DNA from: Jaminaea rosea
Taxonomy: Eukaryota > Basidiomycota > Exobasidiomycetes > Microstromatales
Assembly: GCF_003144245.1 (NCBI RefSeq)
Contig: NW_020289983.1
Location: 310,001-374,000 of the forward strand
Direction of reading: 5' to 3'
DNA length: 64,000 bases
Below are positions 34,404 to 44,380 of the stretch, one piece after another (the stretch's first letter is position 1; every line of letters begins with the position of its first letter). The notes beneath the pieces were generated by a model. The model was not told the origin of the DNA, did no database searches, and was given only the letters and a program-made list of their open reading frames with translations. The translations under genes and the position numbers were made by a program.

Positions 34404-37400
34404 ATGACGAAGACAGCCATGCCTCTCAGCAAGGCATGGACACTGGCTGTCGTCGCCATCGTCGCAGCCATCTTATCGACGCTGCCCTCACCATCACTGG
34501 CCGTCCGCCCACACGACTTTAAGAAATGCCATGACTCGTCCTTCTGTCGTCGTCTTCGCCGCCTCTCCACCTATGCAGCCAACACGACCTCCTTCGTCTC
34601 GCCCTACTCTCTGCCCGCTTCAGGTCTCTCCTTCGACGAGAAGACGGCGACTCTTACCGCACCCATCACCTCAGCCCTGTACCCCGAGGTCGACTTTGAG
34701 GCACGCTTCATCTTCCATGCAGACGGGACCGCCCGCGTTCAGATGGATGAGGTGGGACCAAGGTACAATGGATGGAAGCGCTATGATGAGGCAGCCAAGT
34801 GGGCTTACGACCGACCCTTCGCGCCTGCTGAGCCTGGGAGCTTGAAGTTGGAAATGGCAAAGAATGATGATGGCAAGACTGTGGTGCATTTTGGCAACGA
34901 GGGAGCGAGCCTCGAGATTGTCCATCGCCCCTTCAAGGCGACCTTCCTGCGCGAGGGGAGGGAGCAGATTGTGCTCAATGACCGCGGTTTGCTGCATATG
35001 GAGCATTTCAGGGCAAAGAAGGCCAAGCAAGAGGACAAGAACGACGAAGCCTCAGAGGACGACGCTGCGGCCGCCATCGACGCCCCTTCACAGCTAGTCC
35101 TCTCGCGCCGCTCCAATCTCACCTCCGCCGGTCACCCACCCCACCTCGCCACAGCCTGGGCAGACTTCGAGCAGACTGACCCAGGCGAGTGGGAAGAAAG
35201 CTGGGCAGGGCGCCAAGATACCAAGCCCAAAGGTCCCGAGGCCCTCTCCCTCGACTTCACCTTCCCTGCGAAAGCTCACCTCTTTGGCTTGCCAGAACAT
35301 GCTTCTCCTCTCAACTTGCGCGACACGCGTGGTGCAAAGGAGGGAGACTTCACAGACCCGTACAGACTGATGAACACCGACGTCTTCGAGTACGACTACG
35401 ATTCGCCCATGAGTCTTTACGGCTCAGTGCCAGTGGTCCACGCCCAGAACAAGGACGAGGCCGTTAGTGCTTTCTTCCTCTCCGGCGCCGAAACGTGGAT
35501 CGATGTAGATCGTCATGCGCAGAGTGCCCGCACGCACTGGATGGCAGAATCTGGAATCCTGGACCTTCTCGTCATGCTCTCTCCCACTCCTGCAGGAAAC
35601 ATCCAGAAGTTCACCGAGCTAGTCGGCCGATCAACCGCTCCGCCCACCTTCGCCCTTGGGTATCATCAATGTCGCTGGAACTACAATAGCGACAGCGACG
35701 TGCTCAATGTGCAGGCGCGCTTTGACGAGGCGGACATCCCGATGGACGTCATGTGGCTGGACATTGAGTACAGCAAGGAGCATATGTACGGCATTTGGGA
35801 CGAGCTGAACTTCCCCAATCCAGAGAAGATGGTTGGCGACCTCAATGAGAGAGGCAGGAAATTGGTCATCATCCTCGACCCGCACTTCAAGCGCTCAAAG
35901 GAGTACTGGCTATACAGCGAGGCTCAGGATCAGAAGGTACTCGTGAAGCTGCCTGGTGGTGAGGATAGGCAGGGCGACGGAGAGTATGAGGGATGGTGCT
36001 GGTCCGGCTCGGCGAGCTGGGTTGATATGTTCAATCCGAAGGCCACGACCTGGTGGGCGAGCCAATTCAGGCTGGGTGGATCCCTCTCCTCGACCCCGAT
36101 CAAGGCCAACGCTCGTAATGTCCACGTTTGGAACGATATGAATGAGCCTGCCATTTTCAACGGGCCGGAGATCACTTCGCCAAAGGATGTCATTCACCAT
36201 GGTGGGTGGGAGCATCGTGATATCCACAACATCAACGGCGTGCTGTTCCAGGCTGGGACATTCAAGGGGCTGCAGGAGAGGGAGGGCAAGAAGGAGCATG
36301 AGAAGCGCAGACCCTTTGTCTTGAGTCGCTCTTGGTGGGTGGGGACTCAGAAATACGTGAGTACCGACGCGCCGCCGTGACAAGGTGCTCTTTTTTTTTT
36401 CACCGACTGACCCTCTTCACCTCGCACACACGCAGGGCGCCATCTGGACAGGCGACAATCTCGGCACATGGGAGCATCTGGCCGTCTCAGTTCCCATGAT
36501 CCTCTCCAACAATGTAGCAGGCATGTCCTTCTGCGGCGCGGACATTGGCGGTTTCTTCGGCAATCCCTCCCCAGAGATGTTGGTCCGCTGGTACCAAGCA
36601 GGCATCTTCGAGCCATTCTTCCGCGCTCATGCTCATATTGACACGAAGCGCCGCGAGCCTTACTTGCTCGACGAGCCGTACAGGGGGCATGTGCGCGGGT
36701 TGATTAGGACGCGATATAGTATGTTGCCTGTGTGGACTACGGCTTTTAGGGAAGCGGCGGATGAGGGGAGTGGACTACCCGTGCTCAGGCCGCAGTTCCT
36801 CGCTTTTCCGCATGATGAGGAAGGGCTGGATATCGATGATCAATACTACCTCGGCGACTCGGGGCTACTCGTCAAGCCCGCCGTAAAGGAGGGAGCGACG
36901 AGCGTGGACGTCTACCTGGCGGACGAGGAGCCTTACTACCACTACTGGACCCAACAAGTCTACCGACGCGGCGCTGGCGCAAAGGCCTCGCGACGTGTAG
37001 ATGTGCCTGCCCCGCTGGACGAGACGGCCCCTCTCTTGCAGCGTGGTGGGTCCATCCTTCCCATTAGGGAGAGGGTAAGAAGGGCAGCCGAACTGGGATG
37101 GAAGGATCCAGTCACGCTCGTCGTGGCGCTGGATGGTGAGGGCAAGAGCGCAACTGGCGTGCTCTACCTCGACGATGGGCAGACCTACCACTACAAGACT
37201 GGAGCATATGTCTGGAGGCGATTCGATCTGGAGCGAACCAAGGAGGGAGAGTACGAGCTGCGCTCCCGTGACGAGGCAGCTTTGCGACAAGAGGCTGCAG
37301 GATCAAGCTCGGCAGTCTCAACGACCAAGGGCAACACCGACGCGAGCCACGTCCCGCCCTACGACGCCTCCAACGAGTTCGCCACAGCAATCAAGGACGT

Positions 37401-37656
37401 GCGCGTTGAGAAGGTGGTCATCCTCGGTCTACCCGGGGATGAGCAGGTCAGCTTCAGCATTGAAGCCAGCGGAGACATTTCGGGTGGCAGCAAGAGCGCA
37501 GGCGCTATCTCGTCGACATTTACGCCTGGTGTGGCGGCGCAGCCGGCCAAGAAGAAGACCAAGGGAGGAGCAGAGGGGACTGCATCGAGGTTGGTTATCA
37601 AGGACCCGAAGGTACTTGTGAGGGGAGACTGGACGATCAAGATCGCGAGGAAGTGA
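34404..37656 (+). CDS. Glucosidase II alpha subunit (GH31, ER N-glycan processing)
   Basis: Exons 34404-36356 and 36436-37656 give 1057 residues; the intron is 79 bases and holds a T run. The ATG at 34404 starts a clean signal peptide (KAWTLAVVAIVAAILS core) followed by VRPHDFKKCHDSSFCRR, the family N-terminus. An in-frame ATG at 34209 lies only 43 bases past the UAP1 stop and would mask the signal peptide. GH31 features are WNDMNEPAIF with nucleophile Asp at about residue 578, MWLDIEY, WTGDNLGTWEHL with the acid Asp, and the SFCGADIGGFF loop. It trims the two inner glucoses of N-glycans and drives the calnexin cycle. An acidic Ala-rich linker near residues 210-230 and a Lys/Gly/Ala-rich loop near the C-terminus lengthen it relative to yeast Rot2. 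Confidence 0.95.
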
Positions 37657-37763
37657 GGGCGCGGAGTGTAGACGCACGAAAATGACATCATTGTAATAGA
37701 GAGAACCATGCGTGCCATTGAGCCTTGCGTCCTTTCTTCCCCTACACATGTCTCGTCGGCTCC

Positions 37764-38406
37764 TCATCTCGCTGCATCTCTCGGCCTGGCCAACTCCTCA
37801 GGCCCGAAGCTCAATGGCAGCAGTTCTTCCAGTGTCCTCACTATCCTGCCTTTGGTCTTTGACCCCTCCACCTCATCGTCGCTTTCGCACTCCTCCCTCC
37901 ACTCCCCCCAAACCATATAGATGGGCATATCCAATTCACAGAATTCCCGAATGAACTGCCTACAAACCCCGCAAGGGGAGCAAGGGCTCGAGGGCAAGTC
38001 AGAGGAAACGGCTATTGCCCTGATCTGACCCTGCAGTGGACTCTTTGCAGAACTAGTCGCCGCTGTGGGGGGAAAGCAGGAAGCCTGAGCTGTAAGGAGG
38101 GCAGAACGCTCGGCGCAGATTCCCGCTGGGTAGCTTGCATTCTCCACATTACCGCCTTTGATTATTCGGCCGTCGCCGAGGAGGAGGGAGGCGCCTACGC
38201 GGAAGTTACTGGCAGCGAGGAAGGGACGGTATTTGTTAGAAGGGAGATCGTGTGAGAGGCGAGGAGAGTTGGCCGCCGCGCTGAACTGACGAGTAAGGAC
38301 AATACGCCAAGGCCCTGGCGTCCAGAGCTGCTTGAAGGAGAGCTTTGCGCTCCTCTGCAGAAAGAGGAGCCTTGCTGCTCGATTGAGCTGATGTCGAGCT
38401 GCTCAT
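37764..38406 (-). CDS. CDD1: Cytidine deaminase
   Basis: Exons (minus) 38406-38291 and 38208-37764 give 186 residues. The 82-base intron has the uncommon donor GTCAGT. Splicing there restores AYCPYSNFRVGASLL, a hallmark of the family. The catalytic motif CAERSALL has zinc ligand Cys70 and proton-shuttling Glu72. SPCGVCRQ supplies Cys118 and Cys121. It deaminates cytidine and deoxycytidine in pyrimidine salvage. A 15-residue Ser/Ala-rich insertion lies between the two motifs, and an acidic tail of about 45 residues follows the core. It is convergent with glucosidase II alpha, 107 bases apart. Confidence 0.95.
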
Positions 38407-38822
38407 GGAGGCTCTCGTTCTCCGCTGAGAGAGACTTCGTCGGAATCGTCGGAATCAAAGAGAGGAAAAGAAGTCCGCACTCTGAGAATGAGAAGGAGTG
38501 ATTGGTGATGAGCCAAGATAGCGCTCCCACGGATTTCGCGCACGGACGCGGCAAAGCAACACCCACCCACACGACATCGAGCAAGCCTTTCTTCCCACTC
38601 TCATAATGCCCATGCGCGGGGCGTGAGAAAATCGCAATCAGACGACAACCATCTTGAAGCACTGAACTTTCTTTGCAATATGAGCATGTGAAATTACGAC
38701 GACGACGAGAGTGACATTGGACTGATTCGTGGGCCGAGAGACGAGAACCGGGTAAAAAGGAAAAGGGTGAGAGAGGTAAGGGTAGCGAGGGAGGGAAGTG
38801 GCAGGTAGGATCGCCTGCGCGC
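38407..38822. promoter_or_regulatory. 416-base gap between two minus-strand genes
   Basis: This gap holds the 3' end of the siderophore-transporter transcript at the right and the cytidine deaminase promoter at the left. A longer minus-strand frame across the region is a shadow of the deaminase first exon and its intron. Nothing else stands out. Confidence 0.4.
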
Positions 38823-40733
38823 TCAAGTGTGACCGTTGATGGAGTCAGACTTCTTGAGCCTGTTCTCATTGAATTCTTCCTTCTCAATCGGCTTGCCCTC
38901 CTCGGACCACTCGACGACGTTCTGCTTATTGTTGAGCTTGTAGTCGTTGATCAGCGGGATCAAGACGATGGGAACAGCGCTGAGGGCAATACCGACGGTG
39001 AGGACGCGGTGCATGTAGAAGGACCAAGCCTCAATCATGGCGTCGCGCTCGGGCGTGCCGAGAGGGTAGGTCATCGTGGCCGTGAAAGGCGAGAGGACGA
39101 TGGCGCTAGCGGCGGTGGGGTTGTTGGGCAGGAGCTGCGCAAGGCGTGAGGGAATGGCCGTGGTCTGGATGGCGCCGAGGGTGGCCGTGCCGCATGCTCC
39201 GCCGATTTCGGTGACGAGGAGGACAAGTGCCGTGACGAGGGCCACATCCTGGTGAGGGACGGAGACCTGAGAGGCAACGCTGAGCTCAACACCGAGGATA
39301 CCACCACCGAGACCCTGGATGACCTGAGGGATGACAAGCTGTGCCGTAGTGGCCCCGGCACCGCGGTAGGCCAGCATGAGTCCGATACCGAGCATACGGA
39401 TGAGCGAGCCGGCAAAGAAGGTCCACTTGTATCGCCTGATGAAGATGTTGAGCGCGCCGGCTGCGATACCGAAGACGGTGAGGCAGAGGGACTGGGCGTT
39501 GCTGAAGTAGATGGCATCCTTGTTGCTCCACCCACGGAGGATGACGACAAAGTAGTATGCCGATGACCACGAGAGGTAGAAGGAGTAGAAGTCGAAGAAG
39601 CCCACGATAGCCGGAATGAGGACGTTGCGGTTGGTGATAAAGCGCTTGCGGATGATGGGCTCGGGAGCGATGAATGCCTCGAAGAGGCCGCAGAGGATCA
39701 AGCAGACGCCACCGACGACGAACATGGCGATGATGTAGCCGGTCTGCCAGCCGTTGGGAGCCGTGGTGTGGAGAGTGAGGGGCAGGAGGATGAGGAGCCA
39801 GCCGGCGCAGAGGAGGAAGAGTCCGCCAGCGTCGACGTCGTTGCAGAAGGCGATGAAGCCCTTGCCGAAGCCCATCTTGACGTAGGGGTGAGGCTCGACG
39901 ATGCCCTTCTTCTTTGCCTCAGTCTGGGCCAGGCCGAGAGCCAGGATGATGGGGGCAATGGCTACGGGAAGGACGATGCAGAACATACCGTAGCCCCATC
40001 TCCAGTTTGCGGCGGTTCCCAGATGACCGACGATGAGAGGAGAGCATGCGAAGTTGATGACGTAGGGGAGCGAGAGGAGACCGGTAGCCAGACCACGGTA
40101 GCGCGTGTTGATGGCGTCGGCGACGACGATCTGTTGCATGATCTGAGTGCCCGTGTTGCCGATGGCGTAGAAGACTTGACCGGCGCAGATGGCGGAGAAG
40201 GAAGGCGAGGCGGCGAGGATCTACGATTGTGCGGCAGGAGGTGTTAGTATTGCTGATACCGTGACGCGTCGCCGGCGGGCGCGTGCGCTACTCACAATGA
40301 GACCAAGGACATAGAAGAAGAGGCTGACAGCGTAACCCTGAGCGCGACCAAAGACGTCGGAGAGCTTCGCAATGGGGAGCTTGCCGATGGCGATGATGAC
40401 TTGCTGGATGACAGAGGCGGCCGTGTAGAGCGAGTAGTTCTGGGCCTGGGCAGCCTGCTGAAGGTATGCGTACGTGGTGCCATTGTCGAGCGAGTAGACG
40501 TACGAGGTCAAGCCGATACCGATGTAGGCCACCCAGAGCTGCCAACCGGACAGGGCCTTGACTGCCTCTGCCTTGAGGACGCCAGGAGGCTTGTCGTCGG
40601 CATTGGGGATGTAGAAGTCGGACTTGACGCTGTTAGAGCCAGAGCCGTTCTCATAAGGAGGAGGGGCAATCTTTGTGGACTGGTGCTCGAGGTGCTCGCC
40701 CTTGGCGCCGGTCGCGGTGGCAGCGGTCGACAT
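38823..40733 (-). CDS. Siderophore-iron transporter of the MFS (SIT/ARN type)
   Basis: Exons (minus) 40733-40296 and 40220-38823 give 611 residues; the intron is 75 bases. About 14 hydrophobic segments follow an 85-residue hydrophilic N-terminus, the usual layout of the SIT family. Family-like blocks are IGIGLTSYVYSLDNGTTYAYLQ in helix 1, GKLPIAKLSDVFGRAQGY, YAIGNTGTQIMQQIVVAD, and SVPHQDVALVTALVLLVTEIGGACGTA. Such proteins take up ferric hydroxamate siderophores by proton symport at the plasma membrane. Tandem GATAA motifs lie 63 bases upstream of the ATG and two ATCAGATA octamers lie farther out, consistent with control by a GATA iron repressor. The substrate cannot be told from sequence alone. 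Confidence 0.9.
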
Positions 40734-40795
40734 CTTGGGAGATGGCGTTTGGTGAAGAAGAAGAAGAAGATGGAGGAGAGATGGGCGCGATTTCG

Positions 40796-40805
40796 GATAA
40801 GATAA
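40796..40805 (+). promoter_or_regulatory. Tandem GATAAGATAA upstream of the siderophore transporter
   Basis: Two overlapping GATAA cores lie 63 bases before the minus-strand ATG at 40733. Fungal iron regulators (Urbs1 of Ustilago, SRE, Fep1) bind paired GATA sites in siderophore genes. The sequence is direct; the regulator is inferred. Confidence 0.45.
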
Positions 40806-41223
40806 GGGAGGAGTCGTCTCTGGTTATGTAGGCGTAGGCTCAGATGAGCCAGTCGTTGGCTAGTGGAAATTTTGAGGCAGCTAGGGTGGAATTCAATGGC
40901 CAGGCCTCCAGTTGCTCTGCGATGCTGCCGAACGAGGTGACTGCGATGTGCTGCGCTGCGATGCAATGTCGATGGGTGGTGGAGCTGGATCGGCGCCGCC
41001 ACACTCTCTACTTCTCGGTCGTGTGCGTGGCTGGCTGGTGGCTGGACAGTGGGTCTGGACTGACTGGGAAGGCACGCAACGGCAGTGAAATGCGCTGAAC
41101 TTTGCTGGCAAGGATGTGATGCAACGATGCGACGAACGGACTGGGTGGGAAAGACGGGCAGATCGGCCCTAGCAGCGGCTGCTCTTCGGCCCTCTCTCGC
41201 TGTCGCTTTTTCTCGCGCGCAAA

Positions 41224-41231
41224 ATCAGATA
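41224..41231 (+). promoter_or_regulatory. GATA-factor-like site ATCAGATA (first copy)
   Basis: ATCAGATAT at 41224-41232 matches eight of nine positions of ATC(T/A)GATAA, the extended site of fungal iron GATA repressors. It lies about 490 bases upstream of the transporter ATG. Confidence 0.35.
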
Positions 41232-41752
41232 TGAGAGCAATCTCTGAGCTCCGCCGCCTCTCGTCTTCTTCCTCGAATGAAAGCGCGCGGACGATGCGGC
41301 CCGGCCACCGGCTCCACTCCCTCTTCCGTCCTCTCCCGCCGCCGTCAGAACGAACCGTCTTGGCGAACGGTGGACGCAGGGATCGACGGCAGCCACAAGC
41401 AGAATGATACAACACCCGCCCGATGTACGGAAGGAATTTGGCCCCGTTTGCAGGACCGAGTTGCTGCAATGCTCCTTCGCACTCGATGGCCTTGCGTGTG
41501 CGATCAAATCGATCAGATCTTCCTACATTGAGCTACTGTAGCTCGCACAGCAGGCACACAGCAAAGCCTGCCGAGTCTACAGTATCGGGGCCCACGGCTA
41601 GGCAGGCAATCAGCAGACCATCCTGGCCGTAAATACATGCCCTCTCACAAGCTCGGATTTTCAACAGTGGGCAGTCCCACCTGCGTCCCCTTCCTTCCTC
41701 CTTCCATTCCAGCTCCGCCATCTCTGCTTCCGGAACCTCCAATGTCTTGATG

Positions 41753-41760
41753 ATCAGATA
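41753..41760 (+). promoter_or_regulatory. GATA-factor-like site ATCAGATA (second copy)
   Basis: ATCAGATAG at 41753-41761 again matches eight of nine positions of the extended iron-GATA site. It is about 1.0 kb upstream of the transporter and 0.84 kb downstream of copy A of the small membrane proteins. It may be chance at this distance. Confidence 0.3.
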
Positions 41761-42595
41761 GCGACGGCGGCCGGCCTCGCATTACAGCGGCAATGCTGCC
41801 CGCGGAGCGCCACATTATCGTAGACCGGGTCAACCCGCGTCGGCACGTCCGGTCATTCTCATCGTACGACAGCGCGCCAAGAGCGACGCCACATTTGACC
41901 ATATGTGTGCTGCCTTGACGTGATTGCTTGTCCAGACGATCCAAAATTGTGATCAATTTCTTGAAAAGTGACGAGAACGCCGGGTGGAGCCAGGAAAAGA
42001 TCAGCGGTCCGACTCAGCTTCAGCGAGGAAGCAGGTCAAGCGAGTCGCCATGGCTCCAGTCGCATCGCATGCCTATTGCAGTGGTACCTAGCGCCTCGTC
42101 GCAGCGCTTGCTACGTCTCGTCGCCATCCTTGTGGCACTGCAGCCTCTCCAAGCACGACGTCGCTCGACTGTTCGCTAGAAGGGCGGCGATCTTGAGCGC
42201 AGCCTTCGGACGCTCTGCTCGTCAGCGAAGTCCAACAGCAGATCGGGACTGAAGTCACGTTCGAGGCTCTTGATCGACATAGCGTCTACGCGTCACCCGA
42301 AAGGTGAGGAAGCGCCTGTACGACGCTGAGCGCGACACATTGCTTCGATAGACGTCTGACGTTTAAAAGCGAGCCGAGAGCAACTCGATGGCCCCCTTGA
42401 AAGCATCCTACGGCTTGTGCAGTGCTCACAACGAGAAGCGGCAAGTCGTCGAGGGGAAGAGTTTGCGTCACGGTGCCGTCTTTGAGTCCACCGTCCAGCT
42501 TTTGCACATGCGATTGGGTGGCTGCAGATGAGAAGCAAGACATGTCATTTACAAGCAAAGCATCCGTGGAGTGGCACGCACTACGTTGCGCCTTA

Positions 42596-43173
42596 TCAGT
42601 TTGCATACGGCGGTGGAGCGGCCATCTGTGGGCCATACGATCCATTCTCCGGCGTCTCTGCCTGTGACGTCGAGACCGCGGCATATGTATGAGTGGCAAG
42701 AGATTCTGTGTCCCCGCTGTGTCTGGCGTTGTTGACCATCTCGACCTCGCCGGTCGCCAAGGGAGCGGTGGCTTCTTCCTGAGGTCGAGGACGAGTCCTT
42801 CTGCACCAAGAGTGACAGGACTGAACGACGACGATCGGTCTGGTAACAATCCACCTCACAATCTTGAAAAGGGCCACCCACGGAGAAACAACACTCCATA
42901 CAACCGTCTCCATCCAGGATGGGAAGCAACACGGATCGGCGTAATCGTTCTGTGTCCGTCTATTGAGATGCTCGATCCATGCGATCAGAGGGAAACCAAC
43001 AACCCAGAGCGTGTACATTGCCGCATAGGGCTGTAGCACAAGACAAAGTAATCATTGTCAGCGCCCATTCAATTCGATTGCTCTCGAGCATGCGGGAACG
43101 TCCTCACCATAGTCATGTACAGGATGAAACGGGTATCGTCATCGATTTTTCGAGGCTCCAACGCTGGCGCCAT
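42596..43173 (-). CDS. Small two-helix membrane protein with C-terminal PPPY, copy A
   Basis: Exons (minus) 43173-43108 (22 codons) and 43030-42596 give 166 residues. The 77-base intron is phase 0. The product starts MAPALEPRK. A long hydrophobic stretch spans the exon junction (about residues 15-42), then HLNRRTQNDYADPCC, a second hydrophobic segment (about 59-88), a CRRTRPRP motif and a polar tail ending PPPYAN. Copy B, 1.2 kb away on the same strand, has the same plan, intron position and first-exon length. PPPY fits the PPxY ligand of WW domains, as used by Rsp5/Nedd4 ubiquitin ligases. I do not recognise the family. It is Cys-rich near the membrane but lacks the PLAC8 pattern. Confidence 0.72.
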
Positions 43174-43241
43174 GATGGTGCGACAGGACAGGATGAGATG
43201 ATATGGGAAATGACCAGGAAGGAAGATGAAGTCGCCAGGTT

Positions 43242-43293
43242 TTCAGGCTGCGTTGGTGAGGTGTCAGGTGTTCAGGCTGCGTTGGTGAGGTGT
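43242..43293. repeat. Tandem repeat, 23-base unit at 29-base spacing
   Basis: TTCAGGCTGCGTTGGTGAGG followed by TGT occurs at 43242-43264 and again, identical, at 43271-43293. The repeat starts about 70 bases upstream of the copy A start codon, so it may lie in its promoter or leader. Confidence 0.85.
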
Positions 43294-43472
43294 ATTTTTT
43301 ATTCTCACGGGACCGCGGTAGCCAGCTCTGAAGCGTACCCTTTGTACGCTTTTGAACTTGGACCACTGCTTTTGTCGATCGATCTCATAGACTAGGAAAT
43401 AGGAGCCGGCTCACTTTCTGGACTGTGATTGAAGGGCGGCACTCTGCTATCTAGCCCTGCCCGCGACGCAAG

Positions 43473-43487
43473 CGATCGGGCATTGAT
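43473..43487. promoter_or_regulatory. Shared 15-mer CGATCGGGCATTGAT upstream of copy A
   Basis: The identical 15-mer also occurs at 44752-44766, upstream of copy B. It sits 300 bases before the ATG of copy A and 372 before that of copy B, and the next bases are also similar. It is either a retained promoter element or a remnant of the duplication. Confidence 0.55.
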
Positions 43488-43832
43488 TCCACGCTACTGC
43501 CATTGGCACTACCTAGACGAGCACTAGGCCGGGCGTCTCCGTTCTGGAAAGAAGCACAGCCGCTGATCAGCACAAGACGAGGGCGCAATGATACCACGTT
43601 TCCATGATAGTTACGCTATCGCCTCCTGCGTGAGATTCGCTCGCACGCGACGAGGGCAATGACAGAAGAGCGGTCCAAAAAAGCCCGATGCCGTGGCGAT
43701 GAGGCATCACGATTGCTCATGAGTATGGCCGAGACGCTGCGACAGACAGCTGGATCTTCATACAATGTCATTGAAGGTATTTTTCGATTGCAAAGGAACA
43801 TTGCACTTGTCCGACTACTACAATCACCTTCG

Positions 43833-44380
43833 TCAGCGTGCGTACGGGGGAGGAACTTCCATCAGCGGCGGCTTTGGCTCGTCGCTTGCCGTCTCTGAAC
43901 GTCTGCTTTCGGCCGCGACAGCTTCGATGTCGTCGACCCGCGTAACGTTGGTGATAACTTCGGGCTCTTCGGTTGCAGGTGGGGCCGCAGTGTTGTGTGC
44001 AGGATGAGCGCGAGTCCTTCTACACCAGTAGAAGCAGGAGGGAGGGTCATCCCAGCAGCATTTCAAGATCCAGAAAGGAAGCAAGCAGGGGCCAAACAAG
44101 ACGGTGAAGAAGGTCCTGACCCACTTCTCAAATGGCATACAGCAGGGGTCGACGTAGCCGTTTGCTGATCTCCTGTTGAGATGGCTGAACCAACGGATCA
44201 ATGGTATGCCTAAAACGGCCAGCACGTAAAGTATCAAGAAGGGCTATTCGAAAGAGCTTGACATATCGTCAGCAAAGTGAAGGAGCGTGTGCTGGGTAGG
44301 TCAGTTGGACTCACTGCGGAGTAGATGAGAGCAAATCTGGTTTCCCAACTCATCTCGCGCGGTGCGAGAGCTGGGGCCAT
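43833..44380 (-). CDS. Small two-helix membrane protein with C-terminal PPPY, copy B
   Basis: Exons (minus) 44380-44315 (22 codons) and 44243-43833 give 158 residues. The 71-base intron is phase 0, at the same place as in copy A. It starts MAPALAPRE. Hydrophobic segments lie at about residues 15-42 and 58-80. HLNRRSANGYVDPCC lies between them, CRRTRAHP follows the second, and the tail ends PPPYAR. The tail between CRRTR and PPPY is diverged from copy A except for scattered Glu/Val/Thr positions, which indicates an old duplication or relaxed constraint there. Extra Cys residues occur in and after helix 2. Function is unknown. A membrane adaptor that recruits a WW-domain ubiquitin ligase is one inference from the PPxY motif. 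Confidence 0.72.

Larger units (their letters stand above)
40734..42595. promoter_or_regulatory. 1.86-kb gene-poor region upstream of the siderophore transporter
   Basis: I find no supported gene here. Several frames of 60-190 codons occur on both strands, but they overlap each other, lack conserved motifs and start mostly without ATG. The left end should hold the transporter promoter and the right end the 3' region of small-membrane-protein copy A. The base composition looks less GC-rich than in the flanking housekeeping genes. GATA-type motifs are listed separately. Confidence 0.4.
43174..43832. promoter_or_regulatory. 659-base gap between the two PPPY-protein copies
   Basis: This gap should hold the copy A promoter and the copy B 3' region. 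It contains a two-copy tandem repeat at 43242-43293 and the 15-mer CGATCGGGCATTGAT at 43473-43487, which recurs upstream of copy B. I see no coding support. Confidence 0.45.

Noticed and set aside
38195-38887. 230-codon minus-strand frame upstream of cytidine deaminase
   Set aside because: It reads through the deaminase first exon and intron in the wrong frame; the spliced deaminase model explains the region.
40508-41002. 164-codon minus-strand frame upstream of the siderophore transporter
   Set aside because: It overlaps the transporter's first exon out of frame and its upstream part is compositionally random.
41008-41469. 153-codon minus-strand frame in the 1.86-kb gap
   Set aside because: No ATG in good context, no conserved motif, and competing frames on the other strand of similar length.
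42286-42849. 187-codon minus-strand frame overlapping the 3' half of copy A
   Set aside because: It overlaps the PPPY-protein exon in another frame, has no recognised motif and is best explained as a shadow frame plus 3' flank.
42596-44380. Assignment of the PPPY proteins to the PLAC8 family
   Set aside because: They are small and Cys-rich with two hydrophobic segments, but the PLAC8 cysteine spacing is not present.
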